NCBI GenBank assembly: GCA_003556325.1
Contig: PWRF01000120.1
Coordinates: 1 to 43,779 of the forward strand
Direction: 5' to 3'
Length of the DNA stretch: 43,779 nt
Source of the DNA: Bacteroidales bacterium
GTDB lineage: Bacteria; Bacteroidota; Bacteroidia; Bacteroidales; UBA7960
The notes under the pieces are model-generated. The model had not been told where the DNA came from, did no database searches, and saw only the letters and a list, made by a program, of their open reading frames with translations. This document shows, in pieces, positions 8,143 to 15,116 of this stretch. Position numbers and translations under genes: made by a program. Numbering within the stretch: position 1 is the first letter of the stretch; each line of letters starts with the position of its first letter.

Positions 8143-9144
8143 TCATCTGTTAAGGGATGAAAACCCAATGATCTCCCGAACTTCGCTTATCGTCTTCCTG
8201 GCGCTCTCTGTTGCTTTTTCTGCCCCCATCCGGGCCACTTTTTGCAGGTACTCGTTGTCTGCGTCAAGGGCAAGGATGCGTTCACGGATTGGCCCGGTGA
8301 AACGAACCATGTCTTCCGCCAGCTGCTTCTTCATGTCGCCATACCGGATGCTTGCCTTGTTGTAGGCATCAAGGAAGTGCGTGTGGGTGTCTTTGTCGCT
8401 GACGATCTCCATCAGGTTAAAAAGGTTTTCCACCGCCTGCGACATGGGCTCGCCCGGCTTCCCGGGTCCGGAATCTGTTTTTGCACGCATGACCTTTTTG
8501 CGTATTTGATTCGGGTCGTCGGCAAGAAAGATGGCATTGCCTTCCGCCTCCGACTTTCCCATCTTTGTGCTGCCGTCGAGTCCGGGAACCTTTACAAGCG
8601 CGCTGTCAAAGTTGTATGCATAGGGCGGGGGGAAGCAGTCCGTCTTATACATGCGGTTAAAGCGGTTTGCAAAGGTGCGGGCCATTTCCAGGTGCTGCTC
8701 CTGGTCTTTGCCGACCGGCACCTTGGATGCTTTATGGATAATGATGTCGGCCGCCATAAGTACCGGATAGGTAAGAAGGCCGGCATTCACATTGTCGGGC
8801 TGCTTGCGCACCTTGTCCTTAAAAGAGGTGCAGCGTTCCAGCTCCCCTTTGTATGCATTCATGCTGAGCAGCAGGTAAAGTTCTGCCACCTCGGGCACAT
8901 CGCTCTGAACATACAATGTGGCCACCTCCGGGTCAATGCCTGCAGCGAGGTATTCAATAAGCACCTGCCTAACGTTGCGGTGCAGGTCGCCGGGTGTCGG
9001 ATGGGTGGTAAGCGAATGATAGTCGGCGATGAAGAAGTAGCACCTGTGCTGATGCTGCATCTTCACAAAGTTCCTGATGGCACCAAAATAATTGCCGAGA
9101 TGAAGGTGCCCTGTAGATCGTATTCCACTGACAACTGTTTCCAT
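8143..9144 (-). CDS. trpS: tryptophanyl-tRNA synthetase
   Basis: A 333-residue class I aminoacyl-tRNA synthetase of usual bacterial TrpS length. The HIGH-type motif appears as GHLHLGNYFGA near residue 12, and the KMSKS-type loop as GSTKMGKSEAE near residue 195. The internal PVLMAADII and VGKDQEQHLEMAR stretches are characteristic of TrpS. It charges tRNA-Trp in the cytoplasm. The gene heads the trpS-hflX-acyltransferase run. A small membrane-protein ORF upstream on the same strand nominally reads into its 5' end. Confidence 0.97.
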   Translation of the reverse strand: METVVSGIRSTGHLHLGNYFGAIRNFVKMQHQHRCYFFIADYHSLTTHPTPGDLHRNVRQVLIEYLAAGIDPEVATLYVQSDVPEVAELYLLLSMNAYKGELERCTSFKDKVRKQPDNVNAGLLTYPVLMAADIIIHKASKVPVGKDQEQHLEMARTFANRFNRMYKTDCFPPPYAYNFDSALVKVPGLDGSTKMGKSEAEGNAIFLADDPNQIRKKVMRAKTDSGPGKPGEPMSQAVENLFNLMEIVSDKDTHTHFLDAYNKASIRYGDMKKQLAEDMVRFTGPIRERILALDADNEYLQKVARMGAEKATESARKTISEVREIIGFSSLNR

Positions 9145-9452
9145 ACCGCAAAATTACTATTAATTGTCAAATATGCGGCCAAAGGAAGTCGTGTGCCCGA
9201 GGAGGCCACCAGGGCAAACAATCTCTTTGTCCTGGTGGCCCAGGCCTTGTTGTTGCATAACCCGCTGCTCTGCCTTGCCCGGTTGGTCTGGAAATAAATA
9301 AGTGGCCCCATTATGGGTGTGAGAATGATTAACAGAATAAGAATCTTATTCTGTCCGGTTGTGATAATGTTCCTAATAGTCATTATCCACAAAACAACCG
9401 TGAGCAGAAACAGAAGAATGCCCAGGAAATAGTACGCTAAAGAGGCGCTCAT
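9063..9452 (-). CDS. small membrane protein, PLDc_N-like (start of trpS overlapped)
   Basis: From the ATG at 9452 the frame encodes MSASLAYYFLGILL..., with two hydrophobic segments. A PIMGPLIYFQ stretch resembles the short PLDc_N-type membrane proteins (phospholipase D nuclease N-terminal domain). The recognisable part ends near residue 60. The remaining ~70 residues are less convincing and run 82 bases into the 5' end of trpS on the same strand. Either the C-terminus is novel or the original stop was lost. The local sequence is AT-richer than trpS. I am unsure of the 3' end. Confidence 0.45.
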   Translation of the reverse strand: MSASLAYYFLGILLFLLTVVLWIMTIRNIITTGQNKILILLIILTPIMGPLIYFQTNRARQSSGLCNNKAWATRTKRLFALVASSGTRLPLAAYLTINSNFAVWKQLSVEYDLQGTFISAIILVPSGTL

Positions 9453-9575
9453 GGGTTTTGTCTTTTGTTTATAGTCCAACCGGGCTCTGTTTCTCTCGTT
9501 TAAGTGACAGGTCACCATGTCTTAGTCAAAGCACAACATGAGCATGCAGTCCCTGGTGAACGGTTCTGTAAATTA

Positions 9576-9794
9576 CTATTTGCCTGTCTTTCTGATTATC
9601 AACCAGAAAACGGTGGATGAAATAACTCCGGCTATACTGCTTTGCAGCAATATCTGCCACTTGAAGCCATCATACAGAAAAAGGACCTGTGCCAGGCTCA
9701 GGAGTGCCACGAAAATGAAAAAGAACAGGAATACTTGTTTTTTCATAACAACATCTTTTGCTTCGTCCATTTGTTTCATCGTTCTAGCCTGCAA
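9576..9794 (-). CDS. small two-helix membrane protein of unknown function
   Basis: A 72-residue ORF with two strongly hydrophobic segments (VFLFFFIFVALLSLAQVLFL and a second around SSIAGVISSTVFWLII), separated by a short loop and ending in basic residues. A start at 9779 (MKQMDEAKD) is also plausible. It begins 14 bases after the stop of the glycine-zipper lipoprotein gene, on the same strand, which suggests co-transcription. I recognise no family. Small hydrophobic proteins beside pore-like exported proteins can be immunity proteins, but that is only a hypothesis here. Confidence 0.5.
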   Translation of the reverse strand: MQARTMKQMDEAKDVVMKKQVFLFFFIFVALLSLAQVLFLYDGFKWQILLQSSIAGVISSTVFWLIIRKTGK

Positions 9795-9808
9795 GCTACG
9801 AAAAATGA

Positions 9809-10660
9809 TTAATCAATTATGTGGTTGACGATTTGTATGACTGCGTCTGTGGCCGAAACGCCTACAGCGCCTCCCAATGCGCCAGCTATGGCTCCCGGAC
9901 CGGCACCAACTCCCCCGGCGATCGAGCCGGTGATGGCGCCTGCGATAGCCCCTCCAATTGCTCCGCCAATGTCGCTGGCTACAATACTACCCCAATTGAA
10001 CCATTTGTGCATCTCCGCCTGTTTGCAAGAATCGCCGTTGGCTACCGCATTAATCCAATCATCCATATTGTTGGCCCAATAGTTTGCAGACTCAATGCCG
10101 ATGGTGGTAGCTGCATAAATCACATAGCGCTCCTCTTCCGGCAATGAAAGACAGTCAACATTTTGAATATGTGTCAGCAAGGGAACTATTTCCTCTGCGG
10201 TGCTGTAGGACTCCATGATGTTGTTAACGGATTGCAGCAGGTCGTACTGATCTTCGCTTAAGTCATCAATATGCTCCTGGATGGTGAAAAACAAAAAATC
10301 ATTGTATGTATATTCACCTTTGTAGTTAGGATCGCTCACCATTTTCCTGAAAAGGAACAAGCGTTCAATTTCTTTGCTCAGCTTATTATTTCCAAGGGCA
10401 TGACATAGATCCGGCAAGGAGCTTTGTGCTAAATGCTTAACTGCCACTTCTTCAACGAGTAACAGCAACCCGGTTTCATCAGATGTGTCTGTGGACTTTA
10501 TTGCCTTAAGACATACCTCCATGGCCTCTGTGTGTACTGCAGCCGCTTCAATAAAATCCTGTTTAAAGTCCTCTGTCCTTACTTCGTCTTTCTCGCATGC
10601 ATACAGTATTAGAAAAAAGCCAAGGCTGATAGCAAAGCTGTAAGTATAAAATTTTCTCAT
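9809..10660 (-). CDS. putative lipoprotein with C-terminal glycine zipper
   Basis: A 283-residue protein with a lipoprotein signal (lipobox LYAC, Cys 22). A charged, mostly helical, unassigned middle follows. The last ~54 residues are a Gly/Ala-rich segment (GGAIGGAIAGAITGS..., residues ~231-269) with repeated GxxxG spacing, then a short amphipathic tail. Such glycine zippers pack in membranes and occur in pore-forming bacteriocins and some surface lipoproteins. Codon use is more AT-rich than in neighbouring housekeeping genes. Two tiny membrane-protein genes follow on the same strand. I do not recognise a named family and assign no function. Confidence 0.7.
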   Translation of the reverse strand: MRKFYTYSFAISLGFFLILYACEKDEVRTEDFKQDFIEAAAVHTEAMEVCLKAIKSTDTSDETGLLLLVEEVAVKHLAQSSLPDLCHALGNNKLSKEIERLFLFRKMVSDPNYKGEYTYNDFLFFTIQEHIDDLSEDQYDLLQSVNNIMESYSTAEEIVPLLTHIQNVDCLSLPEEERYVIYAATTIGIESANYWANNMDDWINAVANGDSCKQAEMHKWFNWGSIVASDIGGAIGGAIAGAITGSIAGGVGAGPGAIAGALGGAVGVSATDAVIQIVNHIID

Positions 10661-10937
10661 TTTCTCTTCTTTTGTGTTTGCGCGTACTCTTTCGATTTTC
10701 GGCTTTCTCGGCTACTCGTTTTTTTAATGCCGTTTTTCGCTCTCACATCCCCGGCGTTGGGCTGACAGCCCCCTTTCTGTCGTGTTTTTGCTTTGGAGAT
10801 ATTTTGCGGCTGCTCTTCACGAATTTAACCGCGTCTTCCTCCGCAAAAATACGCCAAAAAACAAAAATATAACAACAAATAAGCATAAAATATAGCCAAA
10901 CGACAAAAGAGCCGCTTGTGTGGCAAGAATGCACAAA
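10661..10937. other. AT-rich intergenic region without a supported gene
   Basis: Between the lipoprotein start and the terminator of the small secreted protein I see only short spurious ORFs. The stretch 10840-10900 is markedly A-rich. The promoter of the lipoprotein gene should lie here, reading leftwards, but I found no clean TAnnTTTG element at a convincing distance. Confidence 0.5.
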
Positions 10938-10968
10938 AAAACCCGCCGGAATCATTCCGGCGGGTTTT
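10938..10968 (-). terminator. rho-independent terminator of the small secreted protein gene
   Basis: The stem aaaacccgccggaa pairs with ttccggcgggtttt around a TCA loop, giving a 14-bp hairpin. On the minus strand it is followed by a run of T (complement of the A tract at 10935-10940). It lies 33 bases after the stop of the 98-residue gene. T runs on both sides mean it could also work on the plus strand. Confidence 0.85.
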
Positions 10969-11000
10969 GATAATCATCAGATGTTGTTCACCCTTAAAAG

Positions 11001-11297
11001 CTATTTCGTTTTCATTGCTTGCTTGAACATGCTTCCGAGGTCGAAAGGAAGTTCTTCTTCCTCTTCCGGCTTGGTCATCGAGCTCAGGTCGAAATGATAG
11101 TAAGCCAGGTTGATGGTTTGTTGTGCGGTTAACTGCTTGACCTCTTCAGGGAGCTGCTCTTCTTCCACATCAGGCATTATGGGCTGAGTGAGTTCAATGC
11201 CGTTGCTGGTTGTGAATGTCAGCTGAGAGCCTGCAGAAGTGGTTGCCATTCCGAGAGAAAAAATAAAGGCTGCGGTGATCAGGATACGTGTTTTCAT
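11001..11297 (-). CDS. small secreted acidic protein of unknown function
   Basis: A 98-residue protein with a clear N-terminal signal peptide (MKTRILITAAFIFSLGMATTSAG). The mature part of about 75 residues is rich in Glu and Pro, with clusters such as DVEEEQLPEEV and KPEEEEELPFD, and ends in basic residues. No conserved domain is apparent to me. It is flanked by its own strong terminator and by a 268-base divergent region shared with the NtrC-type regulator gene, so it is probably monocistronic. The shared upstream region carries two palindromes, so the neighbouring regulator might control it, but this is inference. Confidence 0.65.
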   Translation of the reverse strand: MKTRILITAAFIFSLGMATTSAGSQLTFTTSNGIELTQPIMPDVEEEQLPEEVKQLTAQQTINLAYYHFDLSSMTKPEEEEELPFDLGSMFKQAMKTK

Positions 11298-11440
11298 GAC
11301 TTGGGGGTTTTTTATGTTTTTTTAGGTTCTTTCGTTTGTTTGTTTCTGCTTTACCTTGATCCAGAACTGTGCCAAAACCTGTAACAAAATGAAAATTAAA
11401 ATATTATGAGGGTTGGTGGCGCACAGCAGCCGTCAAAAAA

Positions 11441-11478
11441 GTGTTCGCCTGCGAACACCTTGTTCCGTTTGCGAACGA
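11441..11478. promoter_or_regulatory. paired palindromic operator candidate upstream of the response regulator
   Basis: GTGTTCGCCTGCGAACAC at 11441-11458 is a perfect dyad (8-bp arms, CT centre). TTCCGTTTGCGAACG-type sequence at 11461-11477 is a second, imperfect dyad sharing the GCGAAC half-site. Centre-to-centre distance is about 20 bases, close to two helical turns, which suits cooperative binding. It lies 16 bases upstream of the promoter candidate for the regulator gene. Confidence 0.55.
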
Positions 11479-11493
11479 TTAATTAAACGGTTG

Positions 11494-11528
11494 TTTGTAT
11501 TGACCTATGATTCTTTTTCTTATATTTG
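11494..11528 (+). promoter_or_regulatory. Bacteroidota-type promoter candidate for the response regulator gene
   Basis: TATATTTG at 11521-11528 fits the -7 element TAnnTTTG. Upstream, TTTG at 11494-11497 or TTG at 11500-11502 (18-base spacer) could be the -33 element. The ATG follows 37 bases after the -7 box, giving a short leader. Confidence 0.5.
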
Positions 11529-11565
11529 AAAGTGTAGAACCGCTTCCACAACACAAAGCAACACC

Positions 11566-12915
11566 ATGGCCACCATATTAATAATTGACGATGATATTTA
11601 TATCTGTAAGCGGCTTGAGAAGTTGCTGAAAACCAAGGGGTATAATGTTCGCATTGCCCATACTGCCAATAATGGCATTAAAGAGGTAAAAAGAGGCGGC
11701 GTTGATTTTGTGTTGTGCGACTATCGCTTGCCGGACACCGACGGGAAGGAAACATACCGGCTGGTCAGGAAGTACGAACCTCATATTCCGGTCGTATTCA
11801 TGACGGCATATGCGGATGTGCGTACGGCAGTCCAGATGATACGTGCCGGAGCACTTGATTATATTACCAAACCTTTCCTGCACGAAGAGATCACCAAGCT
11901 CATTGATAAGGGGCTCCGGAAAGGAATGCACGACCCCGGGAGTTTTGAAGATCGCTTTGTGGAGGGAGAAGACCCCGCCATGCAGAATATCATGAAGCAT
12001 GTGGAGATGGTTGCGCCTACCGACCTGAGCGTGCTGATTGAAGGAGAAACCGGATCGGGAAAAGAGTTTATTGCACGCAGCATTCATTATCGCAGCCATC
12101 GGAAGGACAAGCCATTTGTTGCCCTTGATTGCGGCGCCCTGCCGGGCGAACTTGCCAACAGCGAGCTGTTCGGACACGTCAAAGGTGCATTTACCGGTGC
12201 CATCAAGGATAAGGCAGGATGTTTTGAAGAGGCTGAAGGCGGCACCCTGTTCCTTGACGAGATCGGGAACCTCTCGCACGAGAACCAGGTAAGGCTGCTG
12301 CGAACCATACAGGAAAAATCCATTAGCCGGCTGGGCGACAACAAGATCAAACAGGTTGACGTGCGCATCATTTCCGCCACAAACGATGACCTGATCGGCG
12401 ACGTGAAAGCAGGCCGCTTCCGGGAAGACCTGTATCATCGAATCAACGGGTTTACGATACTGGTCCCGCCCCTTCGGGAACGAAAAAACGATATTTTCGC
12501 TTTTGCAGAGCGCTTCCTTGATGATGCCAACGCAGATTTCGGAAAACGGGTGAAGGGCTTTGACCAGGAGGTGCGGGAGGCGTTCCTGCGCTATCCCTGG
12601 CCGGGAAATATCCGGGAACTGGAAAATGTTGTTCACCGGTGTGTTTTGCTTGAACAAGGCCAGAAAGTCACTGCGGACACGCTGCCTGCTGAAATCACAG
12701 AATACACTGAAATATCGGAGCCCATCGGCGAACTGAACAACAGGCCGGGCCTGCCGCTGTCTTTAAAGCAGGCCGCCATGATGGCAGAGCGGGACACCAT
12801 CATAAGGGCACTTAAAGAGTCGGGATATAATAAATCCAGGGCGGCTCAAATGCTCAAGGTGGACAGAAAAACGCTGTACAACAAAATGCGCGAATACAGC
12901 ATCCAAATGGATTAA
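11566..12915 (+). CDS. sigma-54-interacting NtrC-family response regulator
   Basis: A 449-residue three-domain regulator. The receiver domain (1-118) has the acidic pocket DDD (8-10), phospho-acceptor Asp 52 in CDYRLPDTDG, Thr 80 and Lys 102 (TKPF). The AAA+ domain has Walker A GETGSGKE (160-167), an intact sigma-54-contacting GAFTGA loop (207-212) and Walker B GGTLFLDEIG. The C-terminal Fis-type helix-turn-helix is SRAAQMLKVDRKTLYNKM. All key residues are present, so it should activate sigma-54 promoters when phosphorylated. No histidine kinase gene lies nearby, so it is an orphan here. Its stop codon overlaps that of the convergent baeRF gene by four bases. Confidence 0.95.
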   Translation: MATILIIDDDIYICKRLEKLLKTKGYNVRIAHTANNGIKEVKRGGVDFVLCDYRLPDTDGKETYRLVRKYEPHIPVVFMTAYADVRTAVQMIRAGALDYITKPFLHEEITKLIDKGLRKGMHDPGSFEDRFVEGEDPAMQNIMKHVEMVAPTDLSVLIEGETGSGKEFIARSIHYRSHRKDKPFVALDCGALPGELANSELFGHVKGAFTGAIKDKAGCFEEAEGGTLFLDEIGNLSHENQVRLLRTIQEKSISRLGDNKIKQVDVRIISATNDDLIGDVKAGRFREDLYHRINGFTILVPPLRERKNDIFAFAERFLDDANADFGKRVKGFDQEVREAFLRYPWPGNIRELENVVHRCVLLEQGQKVTADTLPAEITEYTEISEPIGELNNRPGLPLSLKQAAMMAERDTIIRALKESGYNKSRAAQMLKVDRKTLYNKMREYSIQMD

Positions 12916-14048
12916 TACCTGAGGGTGGCAGCCATCAACGCTTCTTTTTCGGGGAACTCTTCCTTGTCGAGAAGATATACCCTGCCTCCCTGCAAAAACG
13001 TATTTTTCGCGGCCATATCCAGCAGGCAGTAGTTTGTGGCATTCTTCTCCTTATGTATCTCCACACGGCCATTCTCTTTATCATAAACACCAAACAGCTG
13101 TTTGCCCTTCTCTACAAAAAGAGTTTCAACACGCCCTTCCTCGGAGGCATTGTATATGTCGTCTATAATGGTAGCGGCGCGTCCCTTGCTCGAAAGGAAA
13201 TCGTATAGCTTCAACGCTTCGTCCCGGTGCTTCATAAAGTATTTTTCCAGGAGCGGCCAGGCCTTTTTGTGGAGTTCCTGCATGGACAGTTCATCTGGAT
13301 TTCCTGAAATATTTTTTTTGAACAGCGGGCTGTAGGAAGACACTTTACGGTAAAGCGAAAAGATGCTGTCAACGCATGCCAGCACAAGCGGTGCATTATG
13401 TCCCTGCAACACCTCCATCAGGCTTTTGTCGACCTCGCGCAGGTGTTTTATGATCTCATCCTTTTTGAAGTCCTTGCCTCGCCCCTGCCCGTGATACATC
13501 CCCTGTGCCCCTCCGGTCTGACCCGACCTGAATTGCAACGACCTCTCCTCGTAATCGCTTCCCACCGTATCCTCCAGTGTCTGCGGGATGAGGTCGTCAA
13601 CCGGGATCTCCGTTACATGGTCGCGTGTGCCTTCCAAAAGACGAACCTGGTTAAGGCTTAATGGAAGGATGAAAAACCGTCCGTCACCGTTAAAAACCGG
13701 CATCAATGGCAGCAGGTAAAAACGGGTGTTCACTTCGGCATAATCTTTAAAACGAATGGGAAATGTCGAATAGGCGAACTTGCCGGGGTTGAGAAATACG
13801 GCGAGTCCGTCAGACATATGCCTCCATATCTCTGTGTCCTCATACAGCATTTCGAGCGGGTGCGTCATCTCCAGCACGTGATTTCCCTGCATGCCCCTCT
13901 GATGCAGCTCGTCACGCACATTCTGTATCTGGTTTTTAAAGCGGATGCGCGTCTTTTTGTTATCTCCCGCGCGCTCTGTGGGGATATAGATAGAAACACA
14001 AGGATATTGCTGTACTTCAGCCAGCTCCTGGAAAATCTTCCTTGTCAT
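12912..14048 (-). CDS. bacterial archaeo-eukaryotic release factor (baeRF) family protein
   Basis: From the ATG at 14048 (MTRKIFQEL) about 378 residues; the ORF track starts 12 residues earlier. The pattern CVSIYIPTERAGDN, WRHMSDGLAVFLNPGKF, FYLLPLMPVFNGDGRFFILPLSLNQVRLLEGTR and a C-terminal pelota/eRF1-like half is that of the baeRF families, divergent bacterial relatives of eRF1/Pelota. A GQGRGKD stretch near residue 200 sits roughly where eRF1 proteins carry a GGQ-like loop. A role in ribosome rescue or RNA handling under stress has been proposed for these families, but experimental data are sparse. I am confident in the superfamily, less so in the subfamily. Confidence 0.72.
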   Translation of the reverse strand: MTRKIFQELAEVQQYPCVSIYIPTERAGDNKKTRIRFKNQIQNVRDELHQRGMQGNHVLEMTHPLEMLYEDTEIWRHMSDGLAVFLNPGKFAYSTFPIRFKDYAEVNTRFYLLPLMPVFNGDGRFFILPLSLNQVRLLEGTRDHVTEIPVDDLIPQTLEDTVGSDYEERSLQFRSGQTGGAQGMYHGQGRGKDFKKDEIIKHLREVDKSLMEVLQGHNAPLVLACVDSIFSLYRKVSSYSPLFKKNISGNPDELSMQELHKKAWPLLEKYFMKHRDEALKLYDFLSSKGRAATIIDDIYNASEEGRVETLFVEKGKQLFGVYDKENGRVEIHKEKNATNYCLLDMAAKNTFLQGGRVYLLDKEEFPEKEALMAATLRY

Positions 14049-14142
14049 TATAGCCATTTCTAGAAGTTTTTTATTCCAGTACATTCAAACGGCCAGCTTG
14101 CATGACAGTCTGGTATCCGGAAAACATGAAACAATAGTTATG

Positions 14143-14172
14143 CCTTCTGCCCGGGATATCCCGGACAGAAGG
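14143..14172. repeat. 30-bp near-perfect inverted repeat between baeRF and DJ-1 genes
   Basis: Arms CCTTCTGcCCGGGAT and ATCCCGGaCAGAAGG are complementary at 14 of 15 positions with no loop. It lies in the 130-base gap between two minus-strand genes, upstream of the baeRF start and downstream of the DJ-1 lipoprotein stop. There is no following T run, so it is not a standard intrinsic terminator. It could be an operator or a transcript-end hairpin. Confidence 0.7.
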
Positions 14173-14214
14173 GTGATAAGTGCAAAAATGGTGAAAAAAC
14201 AGGACATTAACCCG

Positions 14215-14859
14215 CTATATTGAAGGTTGCGGTGGGATGTCCTCTATTGTGGGCTCCAGCATGATGGCCTGTTCTATGGCCAGGGAAAAATCATACAGGT
14301 CCGGCGGGGTGCGCGAGGTGATCAGGTTGTCGTGGATCACCACCGACTCGTCCTGGAAGTTTACACCGGCCTCTTCCATCTCATCCTGGATGCCTTCAAA
14401 GGCGGTGGCATTTTTCCCTTCCATCACACCCGCAGTGATCAATATCTGCGGCCCGTGACATATTGCAGCAACTGTTTTGCCCGAGTTGTAAAACTCACGG
14501 GCAAAATCTACCACAGAACTGTGTTCCCGGAGCATCGACGGGGCCTGGCCGCCTGGTAATATGAGTGCATCGAATCGTTCGACATCAACATCATCAACAG
14601 TTTGTTCCACATATATCGTGAAATCACTGTTGTAGGCCGTTGCCAGGCCTGTCTCCGCACCAATGACGGTTATCACTGCCCCGCGGTTTACCAGGTAACC
14701 TATGGGCATGAAGGCTTCTCCATCATGGAACCCTTCACCTGTCAAAACAGCAACATGTATTGGTTCAACAACATCAGCTTCGCGGTGGACCTCCGGCTGG
14801 CAGGCCATAAAAACCATTACCAATCCCAGCAAGGGAAATACTTTTCTTGTCTTTTTCAT
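14215..14859 (-). CDS. DJ-1/PfpI-family lipoprotein
   Basis: A 214-residue protein with a lipoprotein signal (MKKTRKVFPLLGLVMVFMAC, Cys 20). The mature part is a DJ-1/PfpI domain of the class I glutamine amidotransferase-like fold. FDALILPGGQAPSML precedes the nucleophile elbow AAICHGPQIL, with Cys 134 followed by His, and the late ATAFEG and VIHDNLITSRTP segments are typical. Relatives include protease, chaperone and glyoxalase/deglycase-like enzymes, mostly cytoplasmic. The lipidation signal here implies an envelope location, which is unusual. It is transcribed on its own strand-run with baeRF but separated by a palindrome. Confidence 0.87.
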   Translation of the reverse strand: MKKTRKVFPLLGLVMVFMACQPEVHREADVVEPIHVAVLTGEGFHDGEAFMPIGYLVNRGAVITVIGAETGLATAYNSDFTIYVEQTVDDVDVERFDALILPGGQAPSMLREHSSVVDFAREFYNSGKTVAAICHGPQILITAGVMEGKNATAFEGIQDEMEEAGVNFQDESVVIHDNLITSRTPPDLYDFSLAIEQAIMLEPTIEDIPPQPSI

Positions 14860-15116
14860 TTTCTCAGGGGTTTAAAGGTTCTTGCTGTGGAATACTATCA
14901 AAATGTCGTGCCACAAACGGGCGATCCGTAGGTGCAAATGAGTGCTGTTGTGGCTGTCAGCTAGTTATATGGAGGATGAGCTGATGTTGTAACCGGCAGG
15001 CCTTGTGGAAGCACTCCACAATGTGGGGAAGCAATGCCACAGTTCTGTTGTTTGCGGGGTGCATGGACAGCAGGTACAGGGTGGTGCTTTTCTGGCAGAA
15101 CCAAAGGGTTTCTGCG

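Noticed and set aside
11410-11440. possible sigma-54 -24/-12 promoter (GGTGGCGCACAGCAGC)
   Set aside because: The GG and GC dinucleotides do not have the required 10-base spacing, and a better housekeeping-type promoter lies downstream.
11578-12657. 359-residue minus-strand ORF
   Set aside because: Antisense shadow of the NtrC-family regulator, whose receiver, AAA+ and DNA-binding motifs are intact.
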